Assembly: GCA_036383255.1 (NCBI GenBank)
Contig: DASVOS010000013.1
Location: 1-64,000, forward strand
Direction of reading: 5' to 3'
Length of the DNA: 64,000 nt
DNA from: Gammaproteobacteria bacterium
Lineage (GTDB): Bacteria > Pseudomonadota > Gammaproteobacteria > Natronospirales > REEB76
Numbering within the stretch: position 1 is the stretch's first letter; every line of letters begins with the position of its first letter. Both the position numbers and the translations under genes were made by a program. Below, one piece after another: positions 1 to 8,406 of this stretch. A model generated the notes under the pieces. That model was not told the DNA's origin, searched no databases, and was given only the letters and a program-made list of their open reading frames with translations.

Positions 1-109
1 GGGGAGGGGCTTGCGGTCTCGCGTCACTATCTGAAAAATCACGCCACGCTGGACTCGCGCGTCCGGCGAAACTAAATCAAGGCCGCTGTCGAGAGACAGC
101 GGCCTTTTT
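1..109 (+). repeat. Two-hairpin element, copy A
   Basis: First of three related ~110-nt intergenic elements (others at 5668-5779 and 16053-16143). It has a G-rich start (1-10), a block reading TCGCGTCA then CTGAAAAATC (18-40), hairpin 1 with CGCTGGAC at 47-54 pairing GTCCGGCG at 61-68 around a hexaloop, then hairpin 2 with a 12-bp stem (79-90 / 95-106), a GAGA tetraloop at 91-94 and a T-tract. Hairpin 2 on its own is a good intrinsic terminator for a + strand transcript coming from left of the window. The conserved upstream block and hairpin 1 are not needed for termination, so the unit may be a structured RNA ending in its own terminator. Confidence 0.7.
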
Positions 110-204
110 CTTTTCCATGCGTCGTGAATGGTTGGGTCAATGCTTTGCGCGCCGAAACCTCCGGGAAACCGGCACGACGCACCCTTATCCACCGAAGGAA
201 ATCC

Positions 205-1674
205 ATGCTGCCGGACTGGAACTACGTGCGCCAGGTGCAGGGCGAGCGGGTGTTGCTGGCGAATGCTTACCTGGACATGGCGAACCGCAGCCGCGCGGCG
301 CGGGACTATGCCCAGGCGCAGCAGCTCTACCAGAAGGTGGTGGGCATCCTGCCCCACGACAAGGTGGTATGGACGTGCCTCGGCGAGTGCTGGACTAACC
401 TCGCGAAGTACCCGCGTGCCCATGCCTGCTACAAGCAGGCGCTGGCCTGCGACCCCGCGTTCGTGCCGGCGCTGCTGGGGCTGGCGGACTGCACGACACT
501 GGCGAAGCGGCCGCGGCAGGCGCTCAAGCTCCTGAAGCGCGCGGAAGCGCTGCTGGACGACGATGCCACGATGCAGTGCCAGCTGCAGGTGGCACGAGGC
601 AACGCCCATTTCGCGATGCGGGAACATGCCAAGGCGGAGCGCGCTTACCGGCACGCCATGAAGCTCAGGCCGGACTACTACCCGCCCTACGGCAACCTGG
701 GGAACATCCTTGGCGCGCGCGGCGAGTTCGAGGAGGCTCGGCAGCTCTATGCCAAGGCCTACACCATGGGAAAAGACCCGGTGATGGGCATGAACCTCGG
801 CATCCTGGCGCTGCTCCTGGGTGACTACGAGGAGGGCTGGAAGTGGTATGGGACGCGGATCGAGGACCCGCGGCATTTGGAGTTCCAGCGGTTCGCCAGT
901 AGGGCGCTCTGGCGCGGTGAGACGGTCGACACTCTCTATGTATGTGGGGAGCAGGGGTTGGGGGACCTGGCGCACTTCATGCGCTACTTGCCGCTGGCAC
1001 GGCAGCGGGCCCGGCGCGTGGTGCTGGAAGTGACGCCGGGCTGGGAGAAGTTCGCGGAACTCTTCGGCTGCGCGGATGAGGTGGTGGCGCGGCGGGACGG
1101 TATGCCACCCACGGCGGAGTTCGATGCCTGGGTGCCGCTACTCAGCCTGCCGCCGGTGCTGGACCTGCCACAGCCCTGCCAGGCACCGAAGCCTCCTTAC
1201 CTGAAGGTGGAGGGACGTGCGCCGCGGGAGCGGCCGGCGATCGCGCTGTTCTGGCGAGGGAATCCCCAGCATCCCTGTGATCGCGACCGCTCGATCCCGC
1301 TGGAGGCGCTGGCGCCGCTGGTGCACTCACAGCCCAAGGCCCATTGGTTCACGTTGCACCCGGAGGAAGAGGCAGCGGAGGACCTCCGGCGCACGGGGCT
1401 GCCCATCCAGCGCTTCCCGGGATCCCTCACAGAGGCGACACGTCGGCTCGCGGAAGCAGACCTGGTGATCGGCGTGGATACGGCGCCGTTGCACATCGCC
1501 GGCGCGCTTGGGGTACCGGCCTGGTTCCTGCTGGCGCCCAACCCGGACTGGCGCTGGGGGCTCGAGGGCGAGCGTACTCCTTGGTATCCCCAGGCGCGGC
1601 TGTTCCGCAGCCGGATACCGCGCGAGTGGACTGGCGCGGTGGCACAGGTGAAAGAAGCACTGGGCAGGCTTTAG
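205..1674 (+). CDS. TPR protein with C-terminal glycosyltransferase-9-like domain
   Basis: 489 residues. Residues ~10-225 are helical repeats of TPR type (for example KYPRAHACYKQALACDP near residue 70). The C-terminal half resembles the GT-B fold of heptosyltransferase-like (GT9) proteins often fused to TPRs: GEQGLGDLAHFMRYL at ~248, ALFWRGNP at ~347 and VIGVDTAPLHIAGAL at ~422. Such proteins probably transfer a sugar to a surface or protein acceptor, but the substrate cannot be read here. ATG 205 is chosen because GAAGGAAAT lies just upstream; the in-frame ATG at 124 has no ribosome binding site. It lies downstream of element A, whose terminator isolates it from whatever is upstream. Confidence 0.75.
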   Translation: MLPDWNYVRQVQGERVLLANAYLDMANRSRAARDYAQAQQLYQKVVGILPHDKVVWTCLGECWTNLAKYPRAHACYKQALACDPAFVPALLGLADCTTLAKRPRQALKLLKRAEALLDDDATMQCQLQVARGNAHFAMREHAKAERAYRHAMKLRPDYYPPYGNLGNILGARGEFEEARQLYAKAYTMGKDPVMGMNLGILALLLGDYEEGWKWYGTRIEDPRHLEFQRFASRALWRGETVDTLYVCGEQGLGDLAHFMRYLPLARQRARRVVLEVTPGWEKFAELFGCADEVVARRDGMPPTAEFDAWVPLLSLPPVLDLPQPCQAPKPPYLKVEGRAPRERPAIALFWRGNPQHPCDRDRSIPLEALAPLVHSQPKAHWFTLHPEEEAAEDLRRTGLPIQRFPGSLTEATRRLAEADLVIGVDTAPLHIAGALGVPAWFLLAPNPDWRWGLEGERTPWYPQARLFRSRIPREWTGAVAQVKEALGRL

Positions 1675-1737
1675 CCGGACTGGCGGCGGGACGCGGGCTC
1701 GTCTATAAAAGGCATAGCCATCCACCGGGGTCCCGCC

Positions 1738-2715
1738 ATGAGAACGCATATCCTCGCCAAAAGCACGCTCGCCTGCGCCATCACCCTGGCGCTCTCCCTG
1801 CCCTTGGCAGCGCAGGCCGATACCAAGGTCGAGCGCTTCATCCATTTCGGCGGCGTGTTCGGCGTCGCGGCCAACGACACCACCACGGTCTCCTACGTGC
1901 AGGGCCTGAAGCGCCGCGAGGAGTCCAACACCAAGTTCACCGGTTCGGTGCTGGGCGCGCTGCAGCGCTTCAAGAACGGCAGCAAGGGCTCCGACAGCGT
2001 GACCATCTCGCGGGTGGATCAGAACAAGGTCTACAGCCTGGACCCCAAGGAGAAGACCTACTCCGTGCACGACATGTACCGGCCGGAGGAGCAGAACAAG
2101 GACGAGAAGGGTGCCGAGAAGGATGAAGACACCAAGATCGTGAAGAACGAGTTCGAGGTGAAGGACACGGGCAAGACCCAGAAGATCAACGGCTTCGATA
2201 CCCACGGATACCTCATCACCTGGAACCTTGAGACGGAGAACGTCAAGAGCCACGGGCGCAGCAAGAGCCTCATGACCACGGAGCTCTGGAACGCCAGCGG
2301 CGACAAGCTGGACAAGGCGCGCAAGGAGGACCTGGCCTATACCCAGGCCTACATGAAACTCATGCACCTGCCGACGAACCCCGACGAGTTCAAGGAGTAC
2401 GGCTTCGAGACCGTGACCCTGAGCGGTGCGGACGCCAAGCCCTTCTTCGACAAGCTCAAGACCATCAAGGGTTATCCCATCAGCATGGACGTGAAGTGGG
2501 AGGCCTCCAGCAACGGTAAGGATGAAGAAGGCAAGGACCAGGACGCGGTCAAGACCCTGAGCGGCTTCCTGGGTTCGAGCGATGACGCCAAGAAGGATGA
2601 GAACGCCGACGGCATGACCACGGTGTTCACCTGCCACACTGAGGTGAAGTCGGTGGATACGGAGAGCCTCCCGGCGGACCTGTTCGAGGTGCCGGAGAGC
2701 TACAAGGAAGATTGA
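1738..2715 (+). CDS. Secreted protein, possibly DUF4412-like
   Basis: 325 residues with a clear Sec signal peptide (cleavage after LPLAAQA, ~residue 27). The mature part is charged and rich in Lys, Glu and Asp, with a stretch resembling DUF4412 proteins (KVYSLDPKEKTYSVHDM near residue 100) and a lysine/aspartate-rich middle region. A TATAAA box at ~1704 could be a -10 element. Two cysteine-poor halves and no catalytic motif were seen, so function is unknown; a periplasmic or outer-membrane-associated role is inferred from the signal peptide only. It follows the TPR gene by 63 nt in the same direction. Confidence 0.6.
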   Translation: MRTHILAKSTLACAITLALSLPLAAQADTKVERFIHFGGVFGVAANDTTTVSYVQGLKRREESNTKFTGSVLGALQRFKNGSKGSDSVTISRVDQNKVYSLDPKEKTYSVHDMYRPEEQNKDEKGAEKDEDTKIVKNEFEVKDTGKTQKINGFDTHGYLITWNLETENVKSHGRSKSLMTTELWNASGDKLDKARKEDLAYTQAYMKLMHLPTNPDEFKEYGFETVTLSGADAKPFFDKLKTIKGYPISMDVKWEASSNGKDEEGKDQDAVKTLSGFLGSSDDAKKDENADGMTTVFTCHTEVKSVDTESLPADLFEVPESYKED

Positions 2716-2719
2716 AAGG

Positions 2720-3217
2720 CTAAGGCTGCTTCAACAAAGACTTAGCTGGCCGGTCGGGCAGGCGCCGCGGATCCGGCTTGTCGTGGCCGGGATGCTCGTG
2801 CCAGCGCGGATGGAATGCGCGGGGCATGAAGGCCGAGACGGCGTAGACAGCGGGGACAGGTTCCGGGACCGGCCGTGATTGCGCCTCGGCGAGGGCGGCG
2901 AGCGCCGCCTGGAGTTGGGCCTGCTGTTCGGCGAGCTTCGCGGCCTGTTCCTGCATGGCCTGGACCTCAGCGTTCTTTTGCAGTGCCGCGACGCTGGCGA
3001 GCAGAGCGGCCTGGTCCTGAGCGAGCTTCACCGGGTCTTGGGGCGGCAGGGCGGGCAGGTCGAGGAGTTCGGCCTCCGCCGCCTCGGCCGGCGGCTTGTC
3101 GCTGTAATGGACGACACCCGACACATCCGTCCATTTAAAAACTTGTGCATTGTCCGCCAGGGCCAGAGCAGGCAAGATGGCGGCGAGGGAAAGCAGGCTT
3201 GGGGCAAGGGCCTTCAT
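2720..3217 (-). CDS. DUF4124-domain periplasmic protein
   Basis: 165 residues, signal peptide at residues 1-21 (ALALA then DNAQ), followed by the DUF4124 hallmark VFKWTDVSGVVHYSDKPP (residues ~26-43). A long Gln/Ala/Glu-rich helical segment (residues ~65-115) looks like a coiled coil, and the tail is proline- and histidine-rich. DUF4124 proteins are common small envelope proteins of Gammaproteobacteria without a settled function. Convergent with the preceding gene, 4 nt between stops, so both probably stop transcription independently. Confidence 0.7.
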   Translation of the reverse strand: MKALAPSLLSLAAILPALALADNAQVFKWTDVSGVVHYSDKPPAEAAEAELLDLPALPPQDPVKLAQDQAALLASVAALQKNAEVQAMQEQAAKLAEQQAQLQAALAALAEAQSRPVPEPVPAVYAVSAFMPRAFHPRWHEHPGHDKPDPRRLPDRPAKSLLKQP

Positions 3218-3307
3218 GGATCGGCTCCGGCTGGATACCTAGGGACATCATACGTCTGATGCCACGTCGCCGTTGACGGCGTTACGTTGTGAAACAGGCA
3301 GGGGAAC

Positions 3308-3631
3308 ATGTTGAACGCTTATGTGGCCATGGGCTTCACGTCCACGGCTCTCTTTACAGTCGGCTGGCTCACATATCGCCTGGCGCCGGAAGTGGGACGC
3401 AACCCATGGTTCGGCTTCGTGAGCGACTGGGCCATGGCGACGGAAGGCAACTGGATACGTGCCAACCGCCTGGCGGGCCAGGGCTTCATGATGGCGGGGG
3501 TGGCAGTGATACCGTGCGCGCTGTTGTTCCTGATGGTGATACCGGTGCCACTGGCGCCGCTGGCAGTGATCCTAGCCGCGTTCCTGAACGGTGCGGTCGG
3601 ACTGCACTGGGTGGTGAAGCGCTGCCGCTGA
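3308..3631 (+). CDS. Small membrane protein, SdpI-like
   Basis: 107 residues with three hydrophobic segments (about residues 6-24, 57-78 and 80-98). Between the first two sits VGRNPWFGF followed by W...AN, the pattern of the SdpI C-terminal family. SdpI itself is a Bacillus immunity and signalling membrane protein; small proteobacterial relatives are mostly uncharacterised. ATG 3308 is preceded by AGGGGAAC. Divergent from the DUF4124 gene with ~90 nt between the starts. Confidence 0.5.
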   Translation: MLNAYVAMGFTSTALFTVGWLTYRLAPEVGRNPWFGFVSDWAMATEGNWIRANRLAGQGFMMAGVAVIPCALLFLMVIPVPLAPLAVILAAFLNGAVGLHWVVKRCR

Positions 3632-3939
3632 GCTGACAGCGAAAAGAGCCGACGTCCACAACCGTTGTCCCGCCTCAGGTATTCACCTGCTTCGGCGGGG
3701 GAATATCCCGTAATCCCTGCATATCTGTCTTGAAAGAATTGACCCCGCCGCGTGCCTCCAATATATAACTGCTGATGGCGAGACTCCGCGCAGACGGAAC
3801 GCCAGTCCGATCGACGACAACATATTTTTGACCGGGTGATGGAACACCAGAGGATGGACGATCCATCGCGTGATCGACGCTGCGGGCTCCCCTGAGCCCG
3901 CGCGTGCGCCGTGCCCGGAAATACCAGGAAGCCGATGAC
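3632..3939. other. Intergenic, no gene seen
   Basis: 308 nt between the SdpI-like gene and the cytochrome gene. Short ORFs on the minus strand are shadows without ribosome binding sites or recognisable content. No strong sigma70 promoter or terminator was recognised. The segment is less GC-rich around 3770-3840 (ATATATAACTG, CAACATATTTTTG), which may mark the promoter of the cytochrome gene. Confidence 0.4.
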
Positions 3940-5658
3940 ATGGATAAGTCACGCACGCCCAGGGGCCTGACCCTTTCGCTCACGTTCGCCCTGCTGGCAG
4001 GAAGCTTCGGGTTCGCGGTGCACACAGCATCTGCGGCCGGCACCGGGAAGTTGCCGGTGGAGCGCCTGGGCAAACGCCTGTTCCGGGAGACCCGGTTCGG
4101 GCATTTCTTCATGGCGCATTCCAACGGCGACGTGAACACGGTGTTGAGCAGCGGCGAGCCTCTGGTGGACGCGGAGGCGAACTACACCGGAGACCCGGCC
4201 ACCTTGCCCGACCCGATGCAGGGCCAGGCGATCAACTGCATGCAGTGCCATCTCGGCCGGCAGGACGCGATGGTGGCGGGTGGCGGCAACCGCGCGTTCA
4301 CGGACTTCGCGGTACATTCGCCCATCCCACCGCGCGCGGACGACCCCGGGCATAACTACAACACCGCTCGCAATGCGACGAGCATCGTGGGTGCCCGGGT
4401 GCACGGCGATGCCGATCACATGCTGCATTGGGACGGGCAGTTCGGTTCCATGACGGAGCTGGTGGCGGGAACCCTGTCAGGCCGGAACTTCGGCTGGCTG
4501 GCGACGGAGCAGGCCCAGGCCCTGCATCAAGTGGCGGAAGTCATCCGGGGCGACGATGGGCACAATAGCCTCGCCCGTACGTTCAGCGGCGGCTGGCGTT
4601 ACCGGGCGCTGTTCCAGTGCAACCCACGGGTGCAGGCTGAGTACCGCCTGCCGGCACGGTTCTGCATGGATCTGAAGACAGCGACCGATGCGGAGATCGT
4701 GGGCGCCGTCGCGGGGGTGATGTCCGCCTATCTACAGAGAGTCGACTTCGCGCGAGACAGCATGGGGCGGCACACAGGTTCGCCCTATGACCAGTTCCTG
4801 ATAGCCAATCGACTGCCGCGTTCGCCCAAAGCGGGCGAGACCCCCCTGGAGTATGGGGCACGCCTGCTGAGGCGAGTAGAGGCGCTGTCCAACCCGAAAT
4901 TCGTCAACGACGGGCGCTTCAAGTACCACGGCCAGCGGCCGTTCGCCTTCGGCTCCCACGAACTGCACGGGCTCGTCATGTTCCTGCGCAGGCCGGCGGG
5001 CCCCGTGATCACGCCGGAGGAGGTCGCGCAGAGCGGCATCGGCAACTGCGTGGCCTGCCATGCCCCACCGGAGTTCACGGATTCCATGATGCACAATACG
5101 GGCGCGACGCAGTTCGAATATGACGACATACACGGGGAAGGAAGTTTCGCGAACCTGACGATACCGGACCTGGCGCAACGCGAGGCTGACCCGGACGCTT
5201 ACCTGCCGGTGACCGCCGCGCATCCGAATGCCGCGGAGCCGTTCCGCAGGCCGGCGGACGCCTCTGCGCCCGGGCAGGCCGATCTCGGGGTATGGAACAT
5301 CTTCGCGAACCCGGATTTCGCCAGCCGGCAGGCTTCCTTGCGTGAGTTCCTGTGTGCGATAGACACCAGGCGGTTCGAAGACTGCGGCAGCACCGACGCG
5401 GAGCTGCTGGACAGAGCGATCGGGGTGTTCAGGACGCACACGGTGCGGGACATGGGAGATTCAGGCCCGTACATGCACAGCGGACACTTCAAGACCCTGG
5501 ATGACGTGGCGATGTTCTATCACCACGCGGGTGAGCACGCGCGCGACGGGCTGCTGCGCAACGCGGATCCCGAGATACAGAACATCGCGCTGGAGCACCC
5601 CGACCTGCCGGATCTGGAGGCGTTCATGGCCTCGCTGGACGAGGATTTCCAGGAGTGA
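3940..5658 (+). CDS. Diheme cytochrome c peroxidase-like protein
   Basis: 572 residues. Signal peptide (HTASA then AGTG, cleavage ~residue 32). Two c-type heme sites: CMQCH at ~residue 99 and CVACH at ~370, the spacing and order of the bacterial diheme peroxidase/MauG superfamily. DSGPYMHSGHFKTLDDVAMF near the C-terminus matches the conserved end of that family. It should be an exported periplasmic redox enzyme needing the cytochrome c maturation system; whether it reduces peroxide or oxidises an organic substrate cannot be decided. ATG 3940 is preceded by GGAAG. The family is usually 330-450 residues, so this is a long member. Element B lies 9 nt past the stop. Confidence 0.75.
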   Translation: MDKSRTPRGLTLSLTFALLAGSFGFAVHTASAAGTGKLPVERLGKRLFRETRFGHFFMAHSNGDVNTVLSSGEPLVDAEANYTGDPATLPDPMQGQAINCMQCHLGRQDAMVAGGGNRAFTDFAVHSPIPPRADDPGHNYNTARNATSIVGARVHGDADHMLHWDGQFGSMTELVAGTLSGRNFGWLATEQAQALHQVAEVIRGDDGHNSLARTFSGGWRYRALFQCNPRVQAEYRLPARFCMDLKTATDAEIVGAVAGVMSAYLQRVDFARDSMGRHTGSPYDQFLIANRLPRSPKAGETPLEYGARLLRRVEALSNPKFVNDGRFKYHGQRPFAFGSHELHGLVMFLRRPAGPVITPEEVAQSGIGNCVACHAPPEFTDSMMHNTGATQFEYDDIHGEGSFANLTIPDLAQREADPDAYLPVTAAHPNAAEPFRRPADASAPGQADLGVWNIFANPDFASRQASLREFLCAIDTRRFEDCGSTDAELLDRAIGVFRTHTVRDMGDSGPYMHSGHFKTLDDVAMFYHHAGEHARDGLLRNADPEIQNIALEHPDLPDLEAFMASLDEDFQE

Positions 5659-5667
5659 GCTGACAAC

Positions 5668-5779
5668 CGGGGGAGGGGGTTGTGGCCTCGCGTCAGATTT
5701 GAAAAAATCCCTTTACGCTGGATATGCATGTCCAGCACGGATACCAAGGCCGCTCAGGAGACTGAGCGGCCTTTTCTTT
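5668..5779 (+). repeat. Two-hairpin element, copy B
   Basis: Most regular copy. It has a G-rich start (5669-5680), TCGCGTCA at 5688-5695, TTGAAAAAATCC at 5699-5711, and hairpin 1 with GCTGGAT at 5717-5723 pairing GTCCAGC at 5730-5736 around the palindromic hexaloop ATGCAT. Hairpin 2 has a 12-bp stem (5746-5757 / 5762-5773), GAGA tetraloop 5758-5761 and a T-tract. Relative to copy A, the upper stem of hairpin 2 changes from GCTGTC/GACAGC to GCTCAG/CTGAGC, so pairing is kept while sequence changes. It follows the cytochrome gene and precedes a tiny ORF at 5803. Confidence 0.75.
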
Positions 5780-5802
5780 TCCCCATTAACAGGAGACCAG
5801 GC

Positions 5803-6021
5803 ATGAAGATGGGCAAGAACGATCCCAGAAGCTCCATGGGCAAGTCCGTGAAGGGCAAGCTGCCGGTGAACGTGACGGGGCGCAACCCCATCAAGTCTGC
5901 GAGCCCGGCTGAGACAGCCTGCGTGGGCGAGTACTGCCCGCCGAAGGACCGCAACCTGAAGCAGGCTCCGGCAAAGGACCCGGTGAGCGATATCGAGCGC
6001 GATCGCGCGCTCGAAGACTGA
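5803..6021 (+). CDS. Small basic protein of unknown function
   Basis: 72 residues, lysine- and proline-rich at the N-terminus with a CVGEYCPPK segment in the middle and an acidic end. ATG 5803 has AGGAGA eight nucleotides upstream, which is the main support for this start. It begins just after the terminator of element B and abuts the next ORF. No family recognised; the small size and phage-like tight packing suggest an accessory phage gene, which is inference. Confidence 0.45.
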   Translation: MKMGKNDPRSSMGKSVKGKLPVNVTGRNPIKSASPAETACVGEYCPPKDRNLKQAPAKDPVSDIERDRALED

Positions 6022-6222
6022 ATGCGCTTCGCTTGGCAGACCTACCGGCGCGTGCTGCAGGAAGGTTTCGATGCCTACAAGCTGGCGGGGCCGCTCGCGC
6101 AGTGTCCCTACGGCTCGGATGAGCGCAACGGCATCTGGGTGTTCGCCAAGCAGAAGGCCAAACAGGGCCTGAGCTTCACCCAGACCTGCCGGGCGTTCAG
6201 GCGGATGGAAGGCCTGAGCTGA
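6022..6222 (+). CDS. Small protein of unknown function
   Basis: 66 residues starting directly after the stop of the preceding ORF (TGA then ATG), so probably translationally coupled. It contains two cysteines, is rich in aromatic and basic residues (FAWQTYRRVLQEGFDAYKL at the N-terminus) and has no signal peptide or membrane segment. Not recognised. It is convergent with the lipoprotein gene at 6230-7003, leaving 7 nt between the stops. Confidence 0.4.
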   Translation: MRFAWQTYRRVLQEGFDAYKLAGPLAQCPYGSDERNGIWVFAKQKAKQGLSFTQTCRAFRRMEGLS

Positions 6223-6229
6223 CAGGACT

Positions 6230-7003
6230 TCAGTCGACCTTCACCTCGGCGACGAAGGCGGAATCCCCGCTGAAGCCACCGATGTAGTAGTAGGTCCCGG
6301 GCGCGCCCTTGAAATAGCCGTAAGTGTCGTAGACGCTCTCATAGGCCAAGCCCTCGAAGGTCTTCCCGCACACCGGCAGCGGCCCGGAGCTGGTCAGCAC
6401 CATCGAGAACAGGTCCTCGCCGGGCTTGAGCTGGTCAAGGCGGCCCGCGAGGCTGCAGCCGAACACGTCGTTGCCGCTGATGCGGCCACCGGCCTCCACC
6501 TGCAAAGTCACCGCGTATGGCGTAGGGGTGATGTAGTAGCCGCTCCACTGGCCGGCGACGAGGCCCGGCTCATCGCCGAAGGCTTCCAGCGGATGGAGTT
6601 CGAGCGGTCCTGAGCCCTCATCATTCTGAAGGCTTCCCGTGATGCCGCTATCCAGTACGGTGGCCTGGAGCCGGTAGGAGGCGCTGCTCCGTCCCGTGGT
6701 GAAGGCGTAACCGATGGGCGCGAAGGCCTGCACATCCCCCTGGATGTCGAAGCCGCCATCGAAACGAGGGAGGCGGTACATGATGCCGTGATTGTCGAAG
6801 AAGAAGGCGATGCCATCCTTGCGGATGAACGCGACGGCGGGAAGTGAAAAGGCCGCCCCGGGCGCGGCATAGGTGCCGCTCCAGCGTCCTTCCACCAAGA
6901 CCTCCGTGCTATCGCTGTCCTGACCCTGGTTGCAGGCGGCGAGGAACGCCATGGATGCCGCAAACAGGACCCCTAGGAGAGCACGGGATTCCCTTCCCTG
7001 CAT
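6230..7003 (-). CDS. Lipoprotein, paralogue of the 7218-8018 product
   Basis: 257 residues with a lipobox (MAFLAAC, Cys ~24). The mature part is built of beta-type stretches: WSGTYAAPG, IRKDGIAFFFDNHGIMYRLP and a second half repeating WSGYYITP. This W-G-Y ... G-AFF-D--G--Y-LP pattern is shared with the neighbouring lipoprotein, so the two are paralogues. ATG 7003 is preferred over the upstream ATG 7024 because GGGAAG lies just before it. No known enzyme motif; probably anchored in the outer membrane or inner membrane outer leaflet. Confidence 0.6.
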   Translation of the reverse strand: MQGRESRALLGVLFAASMAFLAACNQGQDSDSTEVLVEGRWSGTYAAPGAAFSLPAVAFIRKDGIAFFFDNHGIMYRLPRFDGGFDIQGDVQAFAPIGYAFTTGRSSASYRLQATVLDSGITGSLQNDEGSGPLELHPLEAFGDEPGLVAGQWSGYYITPTPYAVTLQVEAGGRISGNDVFGCSLAGRLDQLKPGEDLFSMVLTSSGPLPVCGKTFEGLAYESVYDTYGYFKGAPGTYYYIGGFSGDSAFVAEVKVD

Positions 7004-7217
7004 GTGCACTTCCCTTTGTGGCACATGACGATCCGAGCTCGAACGAAAGTATAGACCAGAACTTAGGGATTAAATTCCCAAAGTAAATGTACCCGTGTTC
7101 CATGTCTGAACGGTGATATGTCGGAAAGGTGAGAGATTCGTCACCCGATAAGGTGCCGGACCCAGGGAGAGTGAAGCGAGCATGCGCCGGAGCTAGCGCA
7201 TGCAAAGAGCAGTAGCG

Positions 7218-8018
7218 TCAGAACCTCATTTCCGCGGCGAAGGCGCCCTGGGAACTGGAGACGCCGACATAGAGATAATGGCCGGCGGCGTTGCCGAACA
7301 GGTCACCGAGGTCTTCGTCGGTCACGAACCCGAGGCCCGTCATGTCGCCGGCACAGGCTCCGGAAGCACCGCTGCTCTTGACGGTGACTGCGACCAAGAA
7401 GGGCGCTGACTGGATCTTGGTGAGAGTGCCCACCAGGTTGCATCCGTTCGCGTCAGTGCCGGCGAATACGCCGCTGGACTGGACGGTGAGTGCCACTGCG
7501 GCGCTGCCGGACCCAAAATAGAAGCCCTGCATGTTGCCGGCGAGATCTGCAATACCCATCACCCCCGTGGATTGGGTGGCGAGCGGCGTGAGGGCGAAAC
7601 TGCCGGTCTCACCGTTGCCGGAGAAGGTGCCGGTGATGGACGTATCCGAGGCAGTGCCGGTGAGACTGAAATCTTCCTTGCTGTGACCGTCCGGGAAGGG
7701 GGTGCCGAAGGCGGCATACGCGGTGAGCGTGCCGCTCAGAGTGGCGCTGCCAGTCAGCTTGGGCAACACGTAGATGTTCCCGAACTCGTCATAGAAGAAG
7801 GCGTAACCACCCTGAGCGATTGCAGCGATGATCGGGGTGGAACCGGATTGCCCATTGATGGTGTAGGACCCGAACCAGACTCCCTGCACCGCAGCGGTAG
7901 TGGGTGGCGGGTTGCCGCCGCCTCCGCCTCCGCCATAAGCACCGGAGGTGCCGCCACCACAGGCTACGAGCAGTGTGGCGAGAAAGGCGAGGCTCAGGCG
8001 GCGGATATATCGATACAC
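7218..8018 (-). CDS. Glycine-rich lipoprotein, paralogue of the 6230-7003 product
   Basis: 266 residues from GTG 8018, which has GGAGAG at good spacing (GTG 8024 would overlap that site). Lipobox LLVACGGG, then a poly-glycine linker and PPPTT, then beta-type sequence with WFGSYTING, GGYAFFYDEFGNIYVLP and repeated GTLT/GTFSG elements. The shared layout with the preceding lipoprotein points to a tandem duplication. Three late cysteines could form disulfides. Function unknown. Its upstream region is shared with the divergent phage terminase genes. Confidence 0.6.
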   Translation of the reverse strand: MYRYIRRLSLAFLATLLVACGGGTSGAYGGGGGGGNPPPTTAAVQGVWFGSYTINGQSGSTPIIAAIAQGGYAFFYDEFGNIYVLPKLTGSATLSGTLTAYAAFGTPFPDGHSKEDFSLTGTASDTSITGTFSGNGETGSFALTPLATQSTGVMGIADLAGNMQGFYFGSGSAAVALTVQSSGVFAGTDANGCNLVGTLTKIQSAPFLVAVTVKSSGASGACAGDMTGLGFVTDEDLGDLFGNAAGHYLYVGVSSSQGAFAAEMRF

Positions 8019-8119
8019 GGTCACTCTCCACGGGGATCCGATCCCTTGTTTACTTTACCGCATCCACGCCTGTCATACGCATGCGCCTGCCATGGGTACT
8101 CGCGCATGGCTGCGAAATA

Positions 8120-8128
8120 CGACATATC
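8120..8128 (+). promoter_or_regulatory. CGACATATC motif, possible operator
   Basis: The 9-mer CGACATATC occurs here, at 14741-14749, and inverted at 7115-7123; a diverged form ACGACATTAACG is at 13434-13445. All four are intergenic and all lie upstream of minus-strand cargo genes (two lipoproteins, two WYL-like proteins). A shared regulatory site is inferred from position only. Confidence 0.3.
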
Positions 8129-8139
8129 AACGGTGGCAG

Positions 8140-8406
8140 ATGACGAAGAAGACAGGCAAGACCACGCGAGCGCGGGCCGAGACGCAGGGGATGCGGGAGA
8201 TCGCCCAGCAGCACGCGGTACACGCCTTAAAGAAGCTGGTGACGCTCATAGACAGCAAAAACGAACGGGTAGCGCTCTCGGCAGCACAGACGGTGCTGGA
8301 CCGGGCCCACGGCAAGGTGGCCCAGGCCATGAACCTTAAAGGTCCCGAGGGCGGGCTGACGGTGAAGATCATGCGCTTCAGAGAGGAAGACGGACATGCA
8401 GAGTGA
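8140..8406 (+). CDS. Terminase small subunit-like protein
   Basis: 88 residues, basic N-terminus (MTKKTGKTTRARAETQGM), an amphipathic helical core (HALKKLVTLIDSKNERVALSA is the central helix region) and AAQTVLDRAHGKVAQAM, a pattern common in small phage proteins encoded immediately before large terminase and usually annotated as small terminase. It would recognise phage DNA and recruit the packaging motor. Ribosome binding site weak (GGTGGCAG). The stop overlaps the next start by 11 nt, and it is first of the + strand late cluster. Confidence 0.5.
   Translation: MTKKTGKTTRARAETQGMREIAQQHAVHALKKLVTLIDSKNERVALSAAQTVLDRAHGKVAQAMNLKGPEGGLTVKIMRFREEDGHAE

Noticed and set aside
1327-2637. 436-codon minus-strand frame
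   Set aside because: Antisense to a signal-peptide-bearing gene and the end of the TPR gene; composition typical of a GC-rich shadow frame.
5699-5728. Element B as a sigma70 promoter (TTGAAA ... TATGCA, 18-nt spacing)
   Set aside because: The -10-like sequence is not kept in copies A (CTCGCG) and C (TGTGCA), while hairpin pairing is kept, so RNA structure is the better explanation.
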